Source: TMED14 sp963925545
Lineage (GTDB): Bacteria; Bacteroidota; Bacteroidia; Flavobacteriales; Schleiferiaceae
Assembly (NCBI GenBank): GCA_963925545.1
Contig: CAWUSA010000014.1
Span: 1-64,000 of the forward strand
Length of the DNA stretch: 64,000 nt
Reading direction: 5' to 3'
This document shows, in pieces, positions 1 to 7,819 of this stretch; the stretch's first letter is position 1; every line of letters starts with the position of its first letter. Both the position numbers and the translations under genes were made by a program. Below the pieces are notes generated by a model. The model was not told the DNA's origin, searched no databases, and saw only the letters and a program-made list of their open reading frames with translations.

Positions 1-533
1 CACAGCACAATGGGTGGATCATTGTCCCATTGCGGGCTGTTGTTGCACGTGCTGTCATTGGGGGGGATAGTCGTAGTGAAAGTTGATCCCTTGGTGCCAG
101 GCGCATAGATGTTGGTGATGGTGTTGTTTCTGCAACAACGCTGAAAGGATATGGTGTAACCGCCGGCAATAGGTGGCAAGTTGATGCTAGTGATGTATTG
201 CGCGAATTCTGTGCAAAGATTTGGTGGCGCAGTAAGGCAAGGATTGCCGGTGTTGGGCTGAATGTTTTGCTTGGGGCCACGTTGCACTTGCAAATTACTG
301 ATGAGCGCTCCGGTGAGGGTGTTGAAAACGCCAATTGATGCTACAGCATCCAGCTGAGCGCCTTGAGAATTGCAGTCCCTGTAGACTGTCAAGGCGATGC
401 TGTAGTTGTTGCTTCCCGTACAGACGTAGGTGATCTGTCCACCAACAAGATGGGCTGCTTCAGCCTGTTGGCTGAATCCTATCGCCACCATGGCAGCGAT
501 CATTGCAGGGATTAAAGGGCGACAGAAGACCAT
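1..533 (-). CDS. Secreted SprB/PKD-type surface protein, N-terminal part (cut by left edge)
   Basis: Reading the minus strand from the ATG at 533 gives about 177 residues, open to the window edge. A hydrophobic signal peptide ends near AEA, followed by AAHLVGG, a YRDCN motif, GNPCLT, and a cysteine-rich stretch with FQRCCRN. The same order of motifs begins the protein encoded at 24871-26778, so the two are paralogs. That relative ends in a T9SS type B sorting domain, so by inference this one is also an exported cell-surface or secreted protein. The start overlaps the end of the GHMP kinase gene by 22 bases; an ATG at 503 would also leave a workable signal peptide. The C-terminus and any sorting domain lie outside the window. 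The molecular function is unknown. Confidence 0.8.
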   Translation of the reverse strand, partial: MVFCRPLIPAMIAAMVAIGFSQQAEAAHLVGGQITYVCTGSNNYSIALTVYRDCNSQGAQLDAVASIGVFNTLTGALISNLQVQRGPKQNIQPNTGNPCLTAPPNLCTEFAQYITSINLPPIAGGYTISFQRCCRNNTITNIYAPGTKGSTFTTTIPPNDSTCNNSPQWDNDPPIVL

Positions 534-1363
534 GGTAGGCAATGGGTATGAGTTGATGCAATATAATCCAATTGAGAAGGATCGTCAAATAGAGCCATGA
601 CAAAATCACCGCCCCAAGCGCCAAGACTTTTCACACTGAAGGCTTCTTGAGGGAAATGCTGTTGCTTGGCTGTGATCATGGCAAGGTGGTCTGACATGAT
701 GTGTTCATGGTCGTTGATGGCCTGACGCAGGCTTTTGACGGTACGGGCTTTAACCATGGCATCTGTTAATTCATTGATGGCCTGAATGACACCATGATCA
801 GCCGGCTTATTCAGGTAATTTGACACTGCTTGTTGGCTGTCTTGCTTGTTACCCAGGTAGATGAACCCGATATGCTCAATGGGCCAATGACTGAGGTCGA
901 CGGCTTCTGTTTGGCCAGATTGAAAGCAGATGGGCCCATCGGCCATGGCACAGGCCACGTCATAGCCAGAACCTTGGCTCACTTGGTTATGTAACCACAT
1001 GGCATCCATGCGAAACCATTGGGCAACCAGTGCAATCAAGGAAGCAGAAGAACCCCAGCCCCATGATGGGTCAAAATCCAAAGTGGTGGTAGCATTAACT
1101 GATGGCAGGGGTTTGCCGCTGTCCAGACAGGCCTGTATCAATCGATCAATGAAGGAGAGATCCACTTGTTCACAGAGCAAGTCTCCGTGAAAAATTACCT
1201 CATCAAGGTGATTTTTAGCTAGCCATTGGATAGTTTTGCTGTCATTCGCTTGCAAGTCTAAAGTCTGTCCCTTGCCTGTAGGGATGGCCAATGCCTTGGC
1301 GCCATGCAGAAGGGTGTATTCTCCGCTAAGTAACAAGGATCCATGGGCGTGAAATCGCTGCAT
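512..1363 (-). CDS. GHMP-family small-molecule kinase (GYDIA-like family)
   Basis: This is a 283-residue ATP-dependent kinase of the GHMP superfamily, whose members include mevalonate kinase. It begins with HGSLLLSGEY, has a glycine/serine ATP-binding loop GWGSSAS at residues 102-108, and carries GSGYDVA at 131-137. The last motif closely matches the GYDIA signature of a Bacteroidota GHMP kinase family. It starts 3 bases after the HMG-CoA reductase stop, so the two are probably co-transcribed and the substrate is probably a mevalonate-pathway intermediate. That substrate is inferred from context, not from residues. Mevalonate kinase or phosphomevalonate kinase activity are both possible. No obvious truncation. 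Confidence 0.85.
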   Translation of the reverse strand: MQRFHAHGSLLLSGEYTLLHGAKALAIPTGKGQTLDLQANDSKTIQWLAKNHLDEVIFHGDLLCEQVDLSFIDRLIQACLDSGKPLPSVNATTTLDFDPSWGWGSSASLIALVAQWFRMDAMWLHNQVSQGSGYDVACAMADGPICFQSGQTEAVDLSHWPIEHIGFIYLGNKQDSQQAVSNYLNKPADHGVIQAINELTDAMVKARTVKSLRQAINDHEHIMSDHLAMITAKQQHFPQEAFSVKSLGAWGGDFVMALFDDPSQLDYIASTHTHCLPWSSVAL

Positions 1364-1366
1364 GGC

Positions 1367-2683
1367 TTATTGTTGAAGGGATCTCAGAGACTGCAATGCT
1401 ATTTTCACATCAGCATGATGGGGGGTGCTTTTGCTGAATTTCCTCGTCAAGGATTGCTTTTCTCCTTCATTGGCCCCAAGCTGGTTGAGGATATTTTTCA
1501 GGTGCATTTTCATGTGACCTTGCTGGATTCCCGTGGTGGTTAGCGCGCGCAATGCAGCAAAGTTTTGTGCCAGGCCAGATGTTGCAACAATGCCCATCAG
1601 CTGCTTGGCGCTGGGGTTGTTCAAAACCTCATGGGATAGGGTAACCAAGGGGTGCAGCTTGGTCAATCCGCCCACGGTTCCTAGGGCCAATGGGATGTCA
1701 ATCCAAAAACGAAACTGGCCATCAATGATGCTGCAGTGACTCAGGCTACTGTACTGTCCACCCATGGCGGCATGGCTGTGGCAACCAGCTTCTACGGCAC
1801 GAAAATCGTTACCCGTGGCCATCACCACGGCATCAATGCCATTCATGATGCCCTTGTTGTGGGTTGCGGCACGGAAGGGTTCAATTTCAGCGATGTCAAC
1901 AGCTTGTTTGAATTTTTGAGCAAAATCTTCACCTTGAATTTCCCCATCTTTCAAGTCAGTCACTGGACAAGTCACCTCACTGATAACCCTGCAGTCAGGA
2001 TTGTGATTACTGAGGATGCTCATGATCACTTCCATGGTGCTTTGCTTGGTCGCCACATGGTCAGCAACAGCCATTTTCCATGCTTGAGCCATGACTTCAA
2101 GGCAGGAGTTGATGAAGTTAGCGCCCATGGAGTCGGCGGTCTTGAATTGCACGGCCAATTGATGGTAGTCCTTGAGGGCATCAGACTTGTCAATCAGTGC
2201 AATGGATAAGATGCCACCACCGCGCTGACGCATATTGGTGGTGATGTGATCAGTTGAGGCTAGAAGGGCTGGTTTTGCTTCATTGAATGCAGTTGTCAGG
2301 TCACTGGAATGGCCAGAATAACTGAAGTGGACATGGCCCACCTTGGTCATCGAAATCACCTGGGTTTTGAATCCGCCGCGGTGCAGCCAAAAACTGGCGG
2401 CTTTTGCTGCTGCAGCCACCACGGAACTTTCTTCTGTTGCCATGGGGATGCTGTGAACCACGCCATCAATTAAAAAGTTAGGCGCCACGCCCAAGGGCAT
2501 GTAAAAGTTCGCAATGGTGTTCTCCGTGAACTCATCGTGCTGCCTTTGCACACGGTCATCGCCGTGCATGTATGACTGCATCAGACGCAATGCAGCTTGT
2601 GGATTTTCGAGGTGATTTTCAGCAAGCCAAGTTTGCTTTTCTGCTTTACTGAGTTTAGAAAATCCTTGAATGGCCTTGGTCAT
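1367..2683 (-). CDS. Hydroxymethylglutaryl-CoA reductase, class II (degradative-type)
   Basis: The protein interconverts HMG-CoA and mevalonate. Class II hallmarks are visible: ATEESSV near the N-terminus (catalytic Glu), SMGANFINSCLE, HNKGIMNG (catalytic Lys), TGNDFRAVEAG (catalytic Asp) and a C-terminal GHMKMH (catalytic His). I chose the ATG at 2683 (MTKAIQGF, 438 residues) because it matches the usual family start. An in-frame ATG at 2758 would add 25 residues and overlap the upstream gene. Class II enzymes are called degradative after Pseudomonas, but in Flavobacteria they are thought to serve the biosynthetic mevalonate route. The adjacent GHMP kinase supports that role. The products would feed isoprenoids, including carotenoids and the retinal needed by the proteorhodopsin in this window. 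Confidence 0.92.
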   Translation of the reverse strand: MTKAIQGFSKLSKAEKQTWLAENHLENPQAALRLMQSYMHGDDRVQRQHDEFTENTIANFYMPLGVAPNFLIDGVVHSIPMATEESSVVAAAAKAASFWLHRGGFKTQVISMTKVGHVHFSYSGHSSDLTTAFNEAKPALLASTDHITTNMRQRGGGILSIALIDKSDALKDYHQLAVQFKTADSMGANFINSCLEVMAQAWKMAVADHVATKQSTMEVIMSILSNHNPDCRVISEVTCPVTDLKDGEIQGEDFAQKFKQAVDIAEIEPFRAATHNKGIMNGIDAVVMATGNDFRAVEAGCHSHAAMGGQYSSLSHCSIIDGQFRFWIDIPLALGTVGGLTKLHPLVTLSHEVLNNPSAKQLMGIVATSGLAQNFAALRALTTTGIQQGHMKMHLKNILNQLGANEGEKQSLTRKFSKSTPHHADVKIALQSLRSLQQ

Positions 2684-2730
2684 GATGGTCTGTGATTGCA
2701 TGCAAAGGTAGTCGCTCTGAGAAAAGGGGA

Positions 2731-3054
2731 TCATTGCCTTTGAGCAAGCATGAGCCAACCAGTACCTAAGAGGTAGAAGGGAGCGTCTATTAAGTCTGCA
2801 GTAAATCGTGGATCAAAGCGGGGTATCCAGTATTCAAATATGACAGCTACTGTTAGGGCGAACCCCCAGGCTAGGGAAGGTTTTATTTTAAAATCCTTGT
2901 CCCATAACCTCACACCTAAAATGGGTAGTCCAATCATGATGGGCATGCTTAGAAAGGGGTCAAGGTAGCTGTCAATCAGAGGAAATTCACCCAGAAATAC
3001 TTGATGGATAAGCAGTGCAGATATGGCTGCAAAGACTGTGATTTGCAGTTTCAA
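2731..3054 (-). CDS. Small uncharacterised membrane protein
   Basis: I do not recognise a named family. The protein is about 107 residues with three or four hydrophobic segments (residues around 4-18, 34-48, 60-75 and 90-103) and few charged residues between them, so it should be an inner-membrane protein. I placed the start at a TTG whose last bases overlap the TGA of the upstream gene (TTGA), the same arrangement seen at lptC in this window. An in-frame ATG further upstream, at 3111, would give 126 residues and a 61-base overlap. It sits between a zinc-ribbon membrane protein and HMG-CoA reductase on the same strand, probably in one transcript. Confidence 0.6.
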   Translation of the reverse strand: MKLQITVFAAISALLIHQVFLGEFPLIDSYLDPFLSMPIMIGLPILGVRLWDKDFKIKPSLAWGFALTVAVIFEYWIPRFDPRFTADLIDAPFYLLGTGWLMLAQRQ

Positions 3055-3326
3055 ATGGCAACCCAATAAGCCATGTACGCAATGAATCCAGCTATCAGCA
3101 TGACAAACCACTGACCAGCAACGAGGGTGTTGATGGCAAATCGGAGAAAGGGGTTTTTAGCTTTGGTATTCCAGGAAGGCAATGGCATTTCGAAGGGTTT
3201 GATGGTGCGGTGATCATTTTGAGGCGCGAAGGTTTCATGAACTGGAAGGATGTGGCTGCATTTACGACAGGCTTGTAGTTGCTTATCATACCACGTATTG
3301 CAGGAAGGACACTTGACTTCGTTCAT
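3051..3326 (-). CDS. Small zinc-ribbon membrane protein
   Basis: This is a 91-residue protein. Cys6, Cys9, Cys20 and Cys23 form two CxxC pairs of a short zinc ribbon. A single hydrophobic helix occupies roughly residues 68-90, so the ribbon is probably cytoplasmic with a C-terminal anchor. The ATG at 3326 follows a perfect TATCTTTG promoter box by seven bases. The open frame continues upstream through the tRNA gene, but that part is a translation of tRNA and is not coding. The gene is the probable first member of the run leading to HMG-CoA reductase and GHMP kinase. Its function is unknown. Confidence 0.7.
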   Translation of the reverse strand: MNEVKCPSCNTWYDKQLQACRKCSHILPVHETFAPQNDHRTIKPFEMPLPSWNTKAKNPFLRFAINTLVAGQWFVMLIAGFIAYMAYWVAI

Positions 3327-3333
3327 GATTTGA

Positions 3334-3341
3334 CAAAGATA
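3334..3341 (-). promoter_or_regulatory. Promoter -7 box (TATCTTTG) for the zinc-ribbon/HMG-CoA reductase run
   Basis: On the minus strand TATCTTTG matches the Bacteroidota -7 consensus TAnnTTTG exactly. It ends seven bases before the ATG at 3326, so the transcript would have little or no leader. It lies just after the tRNA-Phe terminator. I see no convincing -33 TTTG at the usual spacing. Confidence 0.55.
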
Positions 3342-3359
3342 ATTACCATTTGATTCAAT

Positions 3360-3387
3360 AAAAAACCCCGCTTGAAAGCGGGGTTTT
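3360..3387 (-). terminator. Rho-independent terminator after tRNA-Phe
   Basis: A GC-rich stem (AACCCCGC paired with GCGGGGTT, loop of about six bases) is followed on the minus strand by a T run. It begins a few bases beyond the 3' end of tRNA-Phe and separates that tRNA from the gene run starting at 3326. Confidence 0.85.
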
Positions 3388-3391
3388 GAAG

Positions 3392-3464
<73 letters not shown>

Positions 3465-3480
3465 CCTCGTTGAAGAAGCG

Positions 3481-3488
3481 CAAAGGTA
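3481..3488 (-). promoter_or_regulatory. Promoter -7 box (TACCTTTG) for tRNA-Phe
   Basis: On the minus strand TACCTTTGCGC contains an exact TAnnTTTG box 16 bases before the tRNA 5' end. The GCGC extension recurs at other promoters in this window. Confidence 0.6.
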
Positions 3489-3550
3489 ATGACAAGGCCT
3501 CAATCATTGCCTTGGTAAAAGATAAAAAATGCCATGTCAGGTGATAGGGG

Positions 3551-3558
3551 TAAATTTG
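3551..3558 (+). promoter_or_regulatory. Promoter -7 box (TAAATTTG) for coaX
   Basis: TAAATTTGCGCC directly precedes the coaX ATG at 3563. Transcription from a TAnnTTTG box starts a few bases downstream, so the predicted mRNA begins at or next to the start codon and may be leaderless. It diverges from the tRNA-Phe promoter. Confidence 0.6.
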
Positions 3559-3562
3559 CGCC

Positions 3563-4297
3563 ATGATTTTGGCATTGGACATTGGTAACACCCGAGTGAA
3601 GGCAGCCTGTTTCTCTTCATCAGGAGAGATGCTGCGCTACCAGGCATGGGACAGTTTATCTGTTGTAGCCATTGAGCATTGGTTGCCAGAGCCTCCAGAG
3701 CATGTATTGGCCTCTAATTCTGCCGATGTGAACCCACCACCTTTAAGCATTGCTTCTGTGGCCGTGTCTTGGTTAGATTTATCGGGCCCTTGGCCTTTTG
3801 TTTTGAGCTATGGTCACGGGTTAGGTGTGGATCGCTTGCTTGCGGTACTAGGCGCACTTGAACAGACGACATCAAGGGATGTTTGTGTGATCACTTGTGG
3901 AACCTGTTTGACATTCAGCGCCGTGTCATCGGCTGATGGCTTTTTAGGCGGCATCATAGCTCCAGGTCTTGCCATGCGCTTGACCGCCATGCATCAAGGT
4001 ACAGGCAGCTTGCCATTGCTTGATGCTTCATGGAAGGGCCTTTCATTGGAAGACCCTCGAACTAATTACAGCGAAGAAAGCATGCAACGTGGTGCCTTCA
4101 TAGGGATGCTTCAGCAAATCACAGATGAAATAATACTGTGGCGAAAACGGTACCCAACCATGACCTTCCTGCTGAACGGGGGTGATGGAATGACTTTTGC
4201 TAACCATCTAGAAAGCGGCATCTTTGCGGCTTCCAAATTGGAATTGATAGGGTTATATGCTCACTGGACTTATGCGCAAAACAGTACTTCTTCTTAG
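3563..4297 (+). CDS. coaX: Type III pantothenate kinase
   Basis: The protein phosphorylates pantothenate, the first step of coenzyme A synthesis. It is 244 residues, a normal length. DIGNTRVK at residues 6-13 is the phosphate-binding motif with the conserved Asp6, and GVDR with Asp90 follows. The third usually invariant Asp, in the D-x-G-T-A/C motif, is Thr111 here (ITCGTC), and the nearby YD is FS. In characterised enzymes that Asp helps bind the activating monovalent cation, so activity may be altered. The gene begins a plus-strand run of coaX, barrel protein, TPR protein, lptC and CNNM protein, a grouping typical of Flavobacteria. Its end overlaps the next gene by 26 bases. Confidence 0.92.
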   Translation: MILALDIGNTRVKAACFSSSGEMLRYQAWDSLSVVAIEHWLPEPPEHVLASNSADVNPPPLSIASVAVSWLDLSGPWPFVLSYGHGLGVDRLLAVLGALEQTTSRDVCVITCGTCLTFSAVSSADGFLGGIIAPGLAMRLTAMHQGTGSLPLLDASWKGLSLEDPRTNYSEESMQRGAFIGMLQQITDEIILWRKRYPTMTFLLNGGDGMTFANHLESGIFAASKLELIGLYAHWTYAQNSTSS

Positions 4298-5588
4298 CCT
4301 CTTGATGCTTGGCCTCACGGTAACAGCACAAACAGGTGGTATAAACCCCTATAGCGTCTATGGATTGGGATGGTCTGCATCGCCTTCCTACGTGCATGGT
4401 CAGACCTTGGGTCGGACGTCCAGTTCATGGCGATCTGGCTTGCATGTCAATCCCGCGCAGCCTGCCAGCTACAGCGAATTGAAATACACAACATTAGATA
4501 TCGGTGGTTATGTACAAATGATGCACCAAGCAGATGATGTGGACGCCTTGTGGAACAACACAGGTGGGTTCAGAGAATTTGGCTTGGGTCTGCCTTTAGG
4601 TAATGGCTTTGGTATGGCTGTTGGTTTGCGACCGTACACCACAGTTGGCTATGACATCCTTAGCAGCGACAGTTCATCGGCATTTGGTGATTATGTTCAG
4701 CAATACCAAGGGTCAGGTGGCTTGAATGAAACCTTTGTTGGCATTGCCTACGCACCAGCTCCTTGGTTGTCAGTTGGCATCAATGGTTACTACCGTTTTG
4801 GATCCATTGAACAAAGTAACCGTTTGGATTTTGTTGACAACCAATACGACGACGTGAAAACGGAGCGTCGAACTATGGTTAGTGATTGGACCTATGATGC
4901 GGGGATTCAATTGGTGCTCCCTTTGGGTAACAACGTCATGACCATCGGCGCCACGTATTCTCCAACAGCAGACTTTGATGCATGGCAGGATTTGGTGTCT
5001 TATGCTTACAAGCCAGGACCCAATGGCAGTGAAAGCCCTCTGGACTCTCTTGTTACCAGCTTAAACAATGAAGACATCGTTCGTTTACCTGGCCAAATTC
5101 AAGTGGGCCTATCCTTGGAGAAACAGGCTGAAAATCTACCGGTGAATGCTTGGGAGGTTCATGCTGGATATACCTTGGTGTCACAAAGCGAACTGCTCAC
5201 CTTCGCCACCACAACGTCGCATTATGGTGAAGATGTGCGGATGCTTTCACTCAGTGCAGGCATCATCCCCGCATTGGCTTTTACTGAAAGGAAGCTCAAG
5301 AGTTATGGCTCTCAAATCTCTTATACCGCGAGCTTCACTCAGGCAAATACCGGATTGATCTTTGACGGCCAATCAGTGAATCAATGGAATTTGACAACGG
5401 CCATGGGGCTTCCTATTGGCGGCAAGTCGGTCATGCTTGGCGATAGAAAATTTGCTACTGTCAACCTGGGTTTACAGGTTGGTAAACTCGGGGAGAAGGA
5501 CAATGGCTTGCTTCGCGAATTCCAATTCCGTGCCTTACTTGGCGTAACCCTCAATGATCAATGGTTTGTTCAATTCAAATACCGATAA
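4272..5588 (+). CDS. Putative outer-membrane beta-barrel protein
   Basis: The 438-residue product starts with a signal peptide (MRKTVLLLSLL, cleavage near TAQ). Alternating hydrophobic and polar stretches follow, rich in Gly, Tyr and aromatic residues, and the last residues are FVQFKYR. This is the pattern of an outer-membrane barrel, loosely like FadL/PorV relatives in Bacteroidota. I chose the ATG at 4272 because the earlier in-frame ATG at 4257 would disrupt the signal peptide and deepen the overlap with coaX. The ligand or cargo is unknown. It lies in the same run as lptC and a PpiD-type foldase, all connected with the cell envelope. Confidence 0.75.
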   Translation: MRKTVLLLSLLMLGLTVTAQTGGINPYSVYGLGWSASPSYVHGQTLGRTSSSWRSGLHVNPAQPASYSELKYTTLDIGGYVQMMHQADDVDALWNNTGGFREFGLGLPLGNGFGMAVGLRPYTTVGYDILSSDSSSAFGDYVQQYQGSGGLNETFVGIAYAPAPWLSVGINGYYRFGSIEQSNRLDFVDNQYDDVKTERRTMVSDWTYDAGIQLVLPLGNNVMTIGATYSPTADFDAWQDLVSYAYKPGPNGSESPLDSLVTSLNNEDIVRLPGQIQVGLSLEKQAENLPVNAWEVHAGYTLVSQSELLTFATTTSHYGEDVRMLSLSAGIIPALAFTERKLKSYGSQISYTASFTQANTGLIFDGQSVNQWNLTTAMGLPIGGKSVMLGDRKFATVNLGLQVGKLGEKDNGLLREFQFRALLGVTLNDQWFVQFKYR

Positions 5589-5589
5589 C

Positions 5590-6996
5590 ATGAAACGTTT
5601 ATTCACGTCAATACTTTTCACCTGCATGGCTATGTCTATGGTGGCGCAAGGAACCTGGGGGAGCAATTCAGCAGACAGCACCAAGTGCTTTGAAAATTTC
5701 AATGATTTTGGTGCATTGTACAATTCAAAGTCCTACCTGGATGCCTATGACCACTGGAAGGTTGTGTATGAAATTTGCCCTGCAGCATCTGTGGTGATTT
5801 ACAAGTATGCGCCCAAACTTTTTGCCTACAAAATCAAGGACACACAGGACTCTGCCATGCGTGCAGGTTTGGTGTCAGACTTGATGTCAGTGTATGACAA
5901 TCAAATGACCCTTTACCCAGGTACGGAAGCGAAGTTGACGGCAAAAAAGGCCAATGATCACTTCAAGTACAACAAGGATTACAATGAGGCATACGTCATG
6001 TTCAATGACGCCTTACAAATGGACCCCTCCGAAGTTCAGCCATCTTACTTGAACACGTATTTTAAGGTGGTTTTGTGGATGTATAAAAATGATTCCATCG
6101 ATGCAGAAGGCTTGCTCAACTCCTATGCTGCCGTTTCTGAGGCCATCCAACTTCAGTCCATTCGCTTGAACAAGGAGGTGCGCATGCTGACAGAAAAGGA
6201 CACATTGGGAACCATCTCATCAAGGGAGCAACGCATCCTATCCATGGACAATCGCATCTTGGGTCAGGCATCAACCTTGATTTCCAATATTGAAAAGGGT
6301 TTGGCTCCCGTGTTGACTTGTGATCGCATGAACTTGATCTACAATGAAGAAGCATTTGAAGCACACCAAACCGATGCAACCTGGTTGCGCCGTGCACTGA
6401 AGATGCTTGGCAAGGAGCGTGAGGATAGCACAGGTACTTCGGATTGTTCAGATAACCCTATGTACTACTTGGCAGCTCAAGCATTGTACGACATGGATCC
6501 CTCTGCACAGGCAGCTCGTTCCATGGGCCTATTGAGCCTCAAAAATGAAAAGTGGTCAGAGGCATTAACCTACTACCAATCTGCTATCGATCAAGAGGCT
6601 GACCCCTTGTTGCAGGCAAAAGATTACTTGCGCTTGGCTTTTGCACATAAGCAAATCGGCAGTTTGCCCAGCGCAAAGACGGCATGCTTAGCTGCCTTGA
6701 ATGCGGATCCGTCTTTTGGTAAGCCTTTGCTGTTTCTAGCGCAGATGTATGCAGAGTCTGCCGGTACCTGTGGCAACAATGCCTTTGAGAAAAATGCCGT
6801 CTATTGGGCAGCAATTGACAAGCTTTACCGTGCAAAGCGTATCGATGAAAGCGTAACAGCTACAGCTGATAAGATGATCAATGCCTACCGCGTTGGTATC
6901 CCTGACAAATCCATCTCATTCCAGTTTGGCCATTTGGATGGTGAACGTTACCGCATCACATGCTGGATCAATGAAACGGTGACTGTTCGCTTTTGA
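5590..6996 (+). CDS. Exported tetratricopeptide-repeat protein
   Basis: The 468-residue protein has an N-terminal signal peptide (MKRLFTSILF, cleavage near VAQ), then helical repeats. The clearest TPR-like units are around residues 325-400, for example near EKWSEALTYYQSAI and DYLRLAFAHKQIG. It should be a periplasmic or outer-membrane-associated scaffold. It starts one base after the stop of the barrel gene, and its own TGA overlaps the TTG start of lptC, so translation is probably coupled. I chose the ATG at 5590 over one at 5554 because it begins the signal peptide. The partner is not known; the neighbouring barrel is a natural candidate. Confidence 0.8.
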   Translation: MKRLFTSILFTCMAMSMVAQGTWGSNSADSTKCFENFNDFGALYNSKSYLDAYDHWKVVYEICPAASVVIYKYAPKLFAYKIKDTQDSAMRAGLVSDLMSVYDNQMTLYPGTEAKLTAKKANDHFKYNKDYNEAYVMFNDALQMDPSEVQPSYLNTYFKVVLWMYKNDSIDAEGLLNSYAAVSEAIQLQSIRLNKEVRMLTEKDTLGTISSREQRILSMDNRILGQASTLISNIEKGLAPVLTCDRMNLIYNEEAFEAHQTDATWLRRALKMLGKEREDSTGTSDCSDNPMYYLAAQALYDMDPSAQAARSMGLLSLKNEKWSEALTYYQSAIDQEADPLLQAKDYLRLAFAHKQIGSLPSAKTACLAALNADPSFGKPLLFLAQMYAESAGTCGNNAFEKNAVYWAAIDKLYRAKRIDESVTATADKMINAYRVGIPDKSISFQFGHLDGERYRITCWINETVTVRF

Positions 6997-7592
6997 GACA
7001 GAATCGCATCGACGAAAAACAGACAAAGGGATTCCTGTGGAGGGGTCCCTTTGTGCTTTTTGGACTGTTTGCTATGTGGCTACTTGGCGCATGCAGCAAT
7101 GACCGATCAGCCGTTCAAGCATTGAATCAGTCCCTGGATGCGCCCACCATGGAGCAGTTTGATGCAGTGATCAGTTATTCGGATTCTGGTGTCGTAACCA
7201 TGCGGCTAGAAGCAGGTCATTTGACCAAAGAGGAGGGTGAACAAGGTGGCCAACTGTTTGATCAAGGGGTGAAAGTAACCTTGCTGAATACTGATGGCAC
7301 TATTCGAGGTGGCATCGTTGCAAGCACAATCCGCCAAATCGGTGAAAGCGAAACATGGGTCTTGTCAGGCGATGTTCACATGACCCATCACAGTGGACGT
7401 GCATTGATGACAGACAGTTTGACCTGGCATCGTGATGTTGCCCGCATCACCAGTCAATCAGCCTTGCGATTGATTGATGGGGATGAGGAAATTCGAGGAA
7501 TTGGCCTTGAATCACGTGAAGATCTTTCCCAATACACCATCTTTGCGGTATCAGGGGAATTGAATAACCCCATGGAAAACACAAAGAAATGA
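6993..7592 (+). CDS. lptC: LPS export system periplasmic protein LptC
   Basis: LptC is the bitopic component of the Lpt bridge that carries lipopolysaccharide from the inner-membrane LptBFG transporter towards LptA and LptD. The 199-residue protein has a hydrophobic segment ending LLGACS, so it may be a lipoprotein as in other Bacteroidota. A beta-rich LptC domain follows (residues about 50-170, including LEAGHLTK and SGDVHMTH). Translation starts at TTG within TTGA, overlapping the stop of the TPR gene. No nearby ATG fits. The TGA stop overlaps the next ATG. LptA, LptB and LptD are not in this window. Confidence 0.82.
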   Translation: MRQNRIDEKQTKGFLWRGPFVLFGLFAMWLLGACSNDRSAVQALNQSLDAPTMEQFDAVISYSDSGVVTMRLEAGHLTKEEGEQGGQLFDQGVKVTLLNTDGTIRGGIVASTIRQIGESETWVLSGDVHMTHHSGRALMTDSLTWHRDVARITSQSALRLIDGDEEIRGIGLESREDLSQYTIFAVSGELNNPMENTKK

Positions 7593-7819
7593 AGGCAAAA
7601 AAACAGTATTTGAAGACCACAGAATGGATGTGGTTGGTCGTGGCCGTGTTGTCACTGGTTGAGATTGGTGCCCAATGGACCATTGACCGTAGCCGCGCCT
7701 ACCTGTTTGTTTTGTTTGCCATCACAGGGGTTGTGATGTTTGTTCTTAGACGCAAGGCTAGACTTGCTATGGAAGCCCGATGGAAATCAGATCAGGGGCT
7801 TTCTGATAGCGATGAGTGA
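7589..7819 (+). CDS. Small two-helix membrane protein of unknown function
   Basis: A 76-residue protein with two hydrophobic helices (residues about 13-30 and 37-54) and a basic, then acidic tail. Its ATG overlaps the lptC stop (ATGA), and its end overlaps the start of the CNNM gene by eight bases. This tight packing argues that it is real and translated with its neighbours. I do not recognise the family. Confidence 0.65.
   Translation: MKAKKQYLKTTEWMWLVVAVLSLVEIGAQWTIDRSRAYLFVLFAITGVVMFVLRRKARLAMEARWKSDQGLSDSDE

Noticed and set aside
1736..2209. A 157-residue plus-strand open frame opposite HMG-CoA reductase
   Set aside because: It mirrors the conserved catalytic region of the reductase and has no recognisable features of its own.
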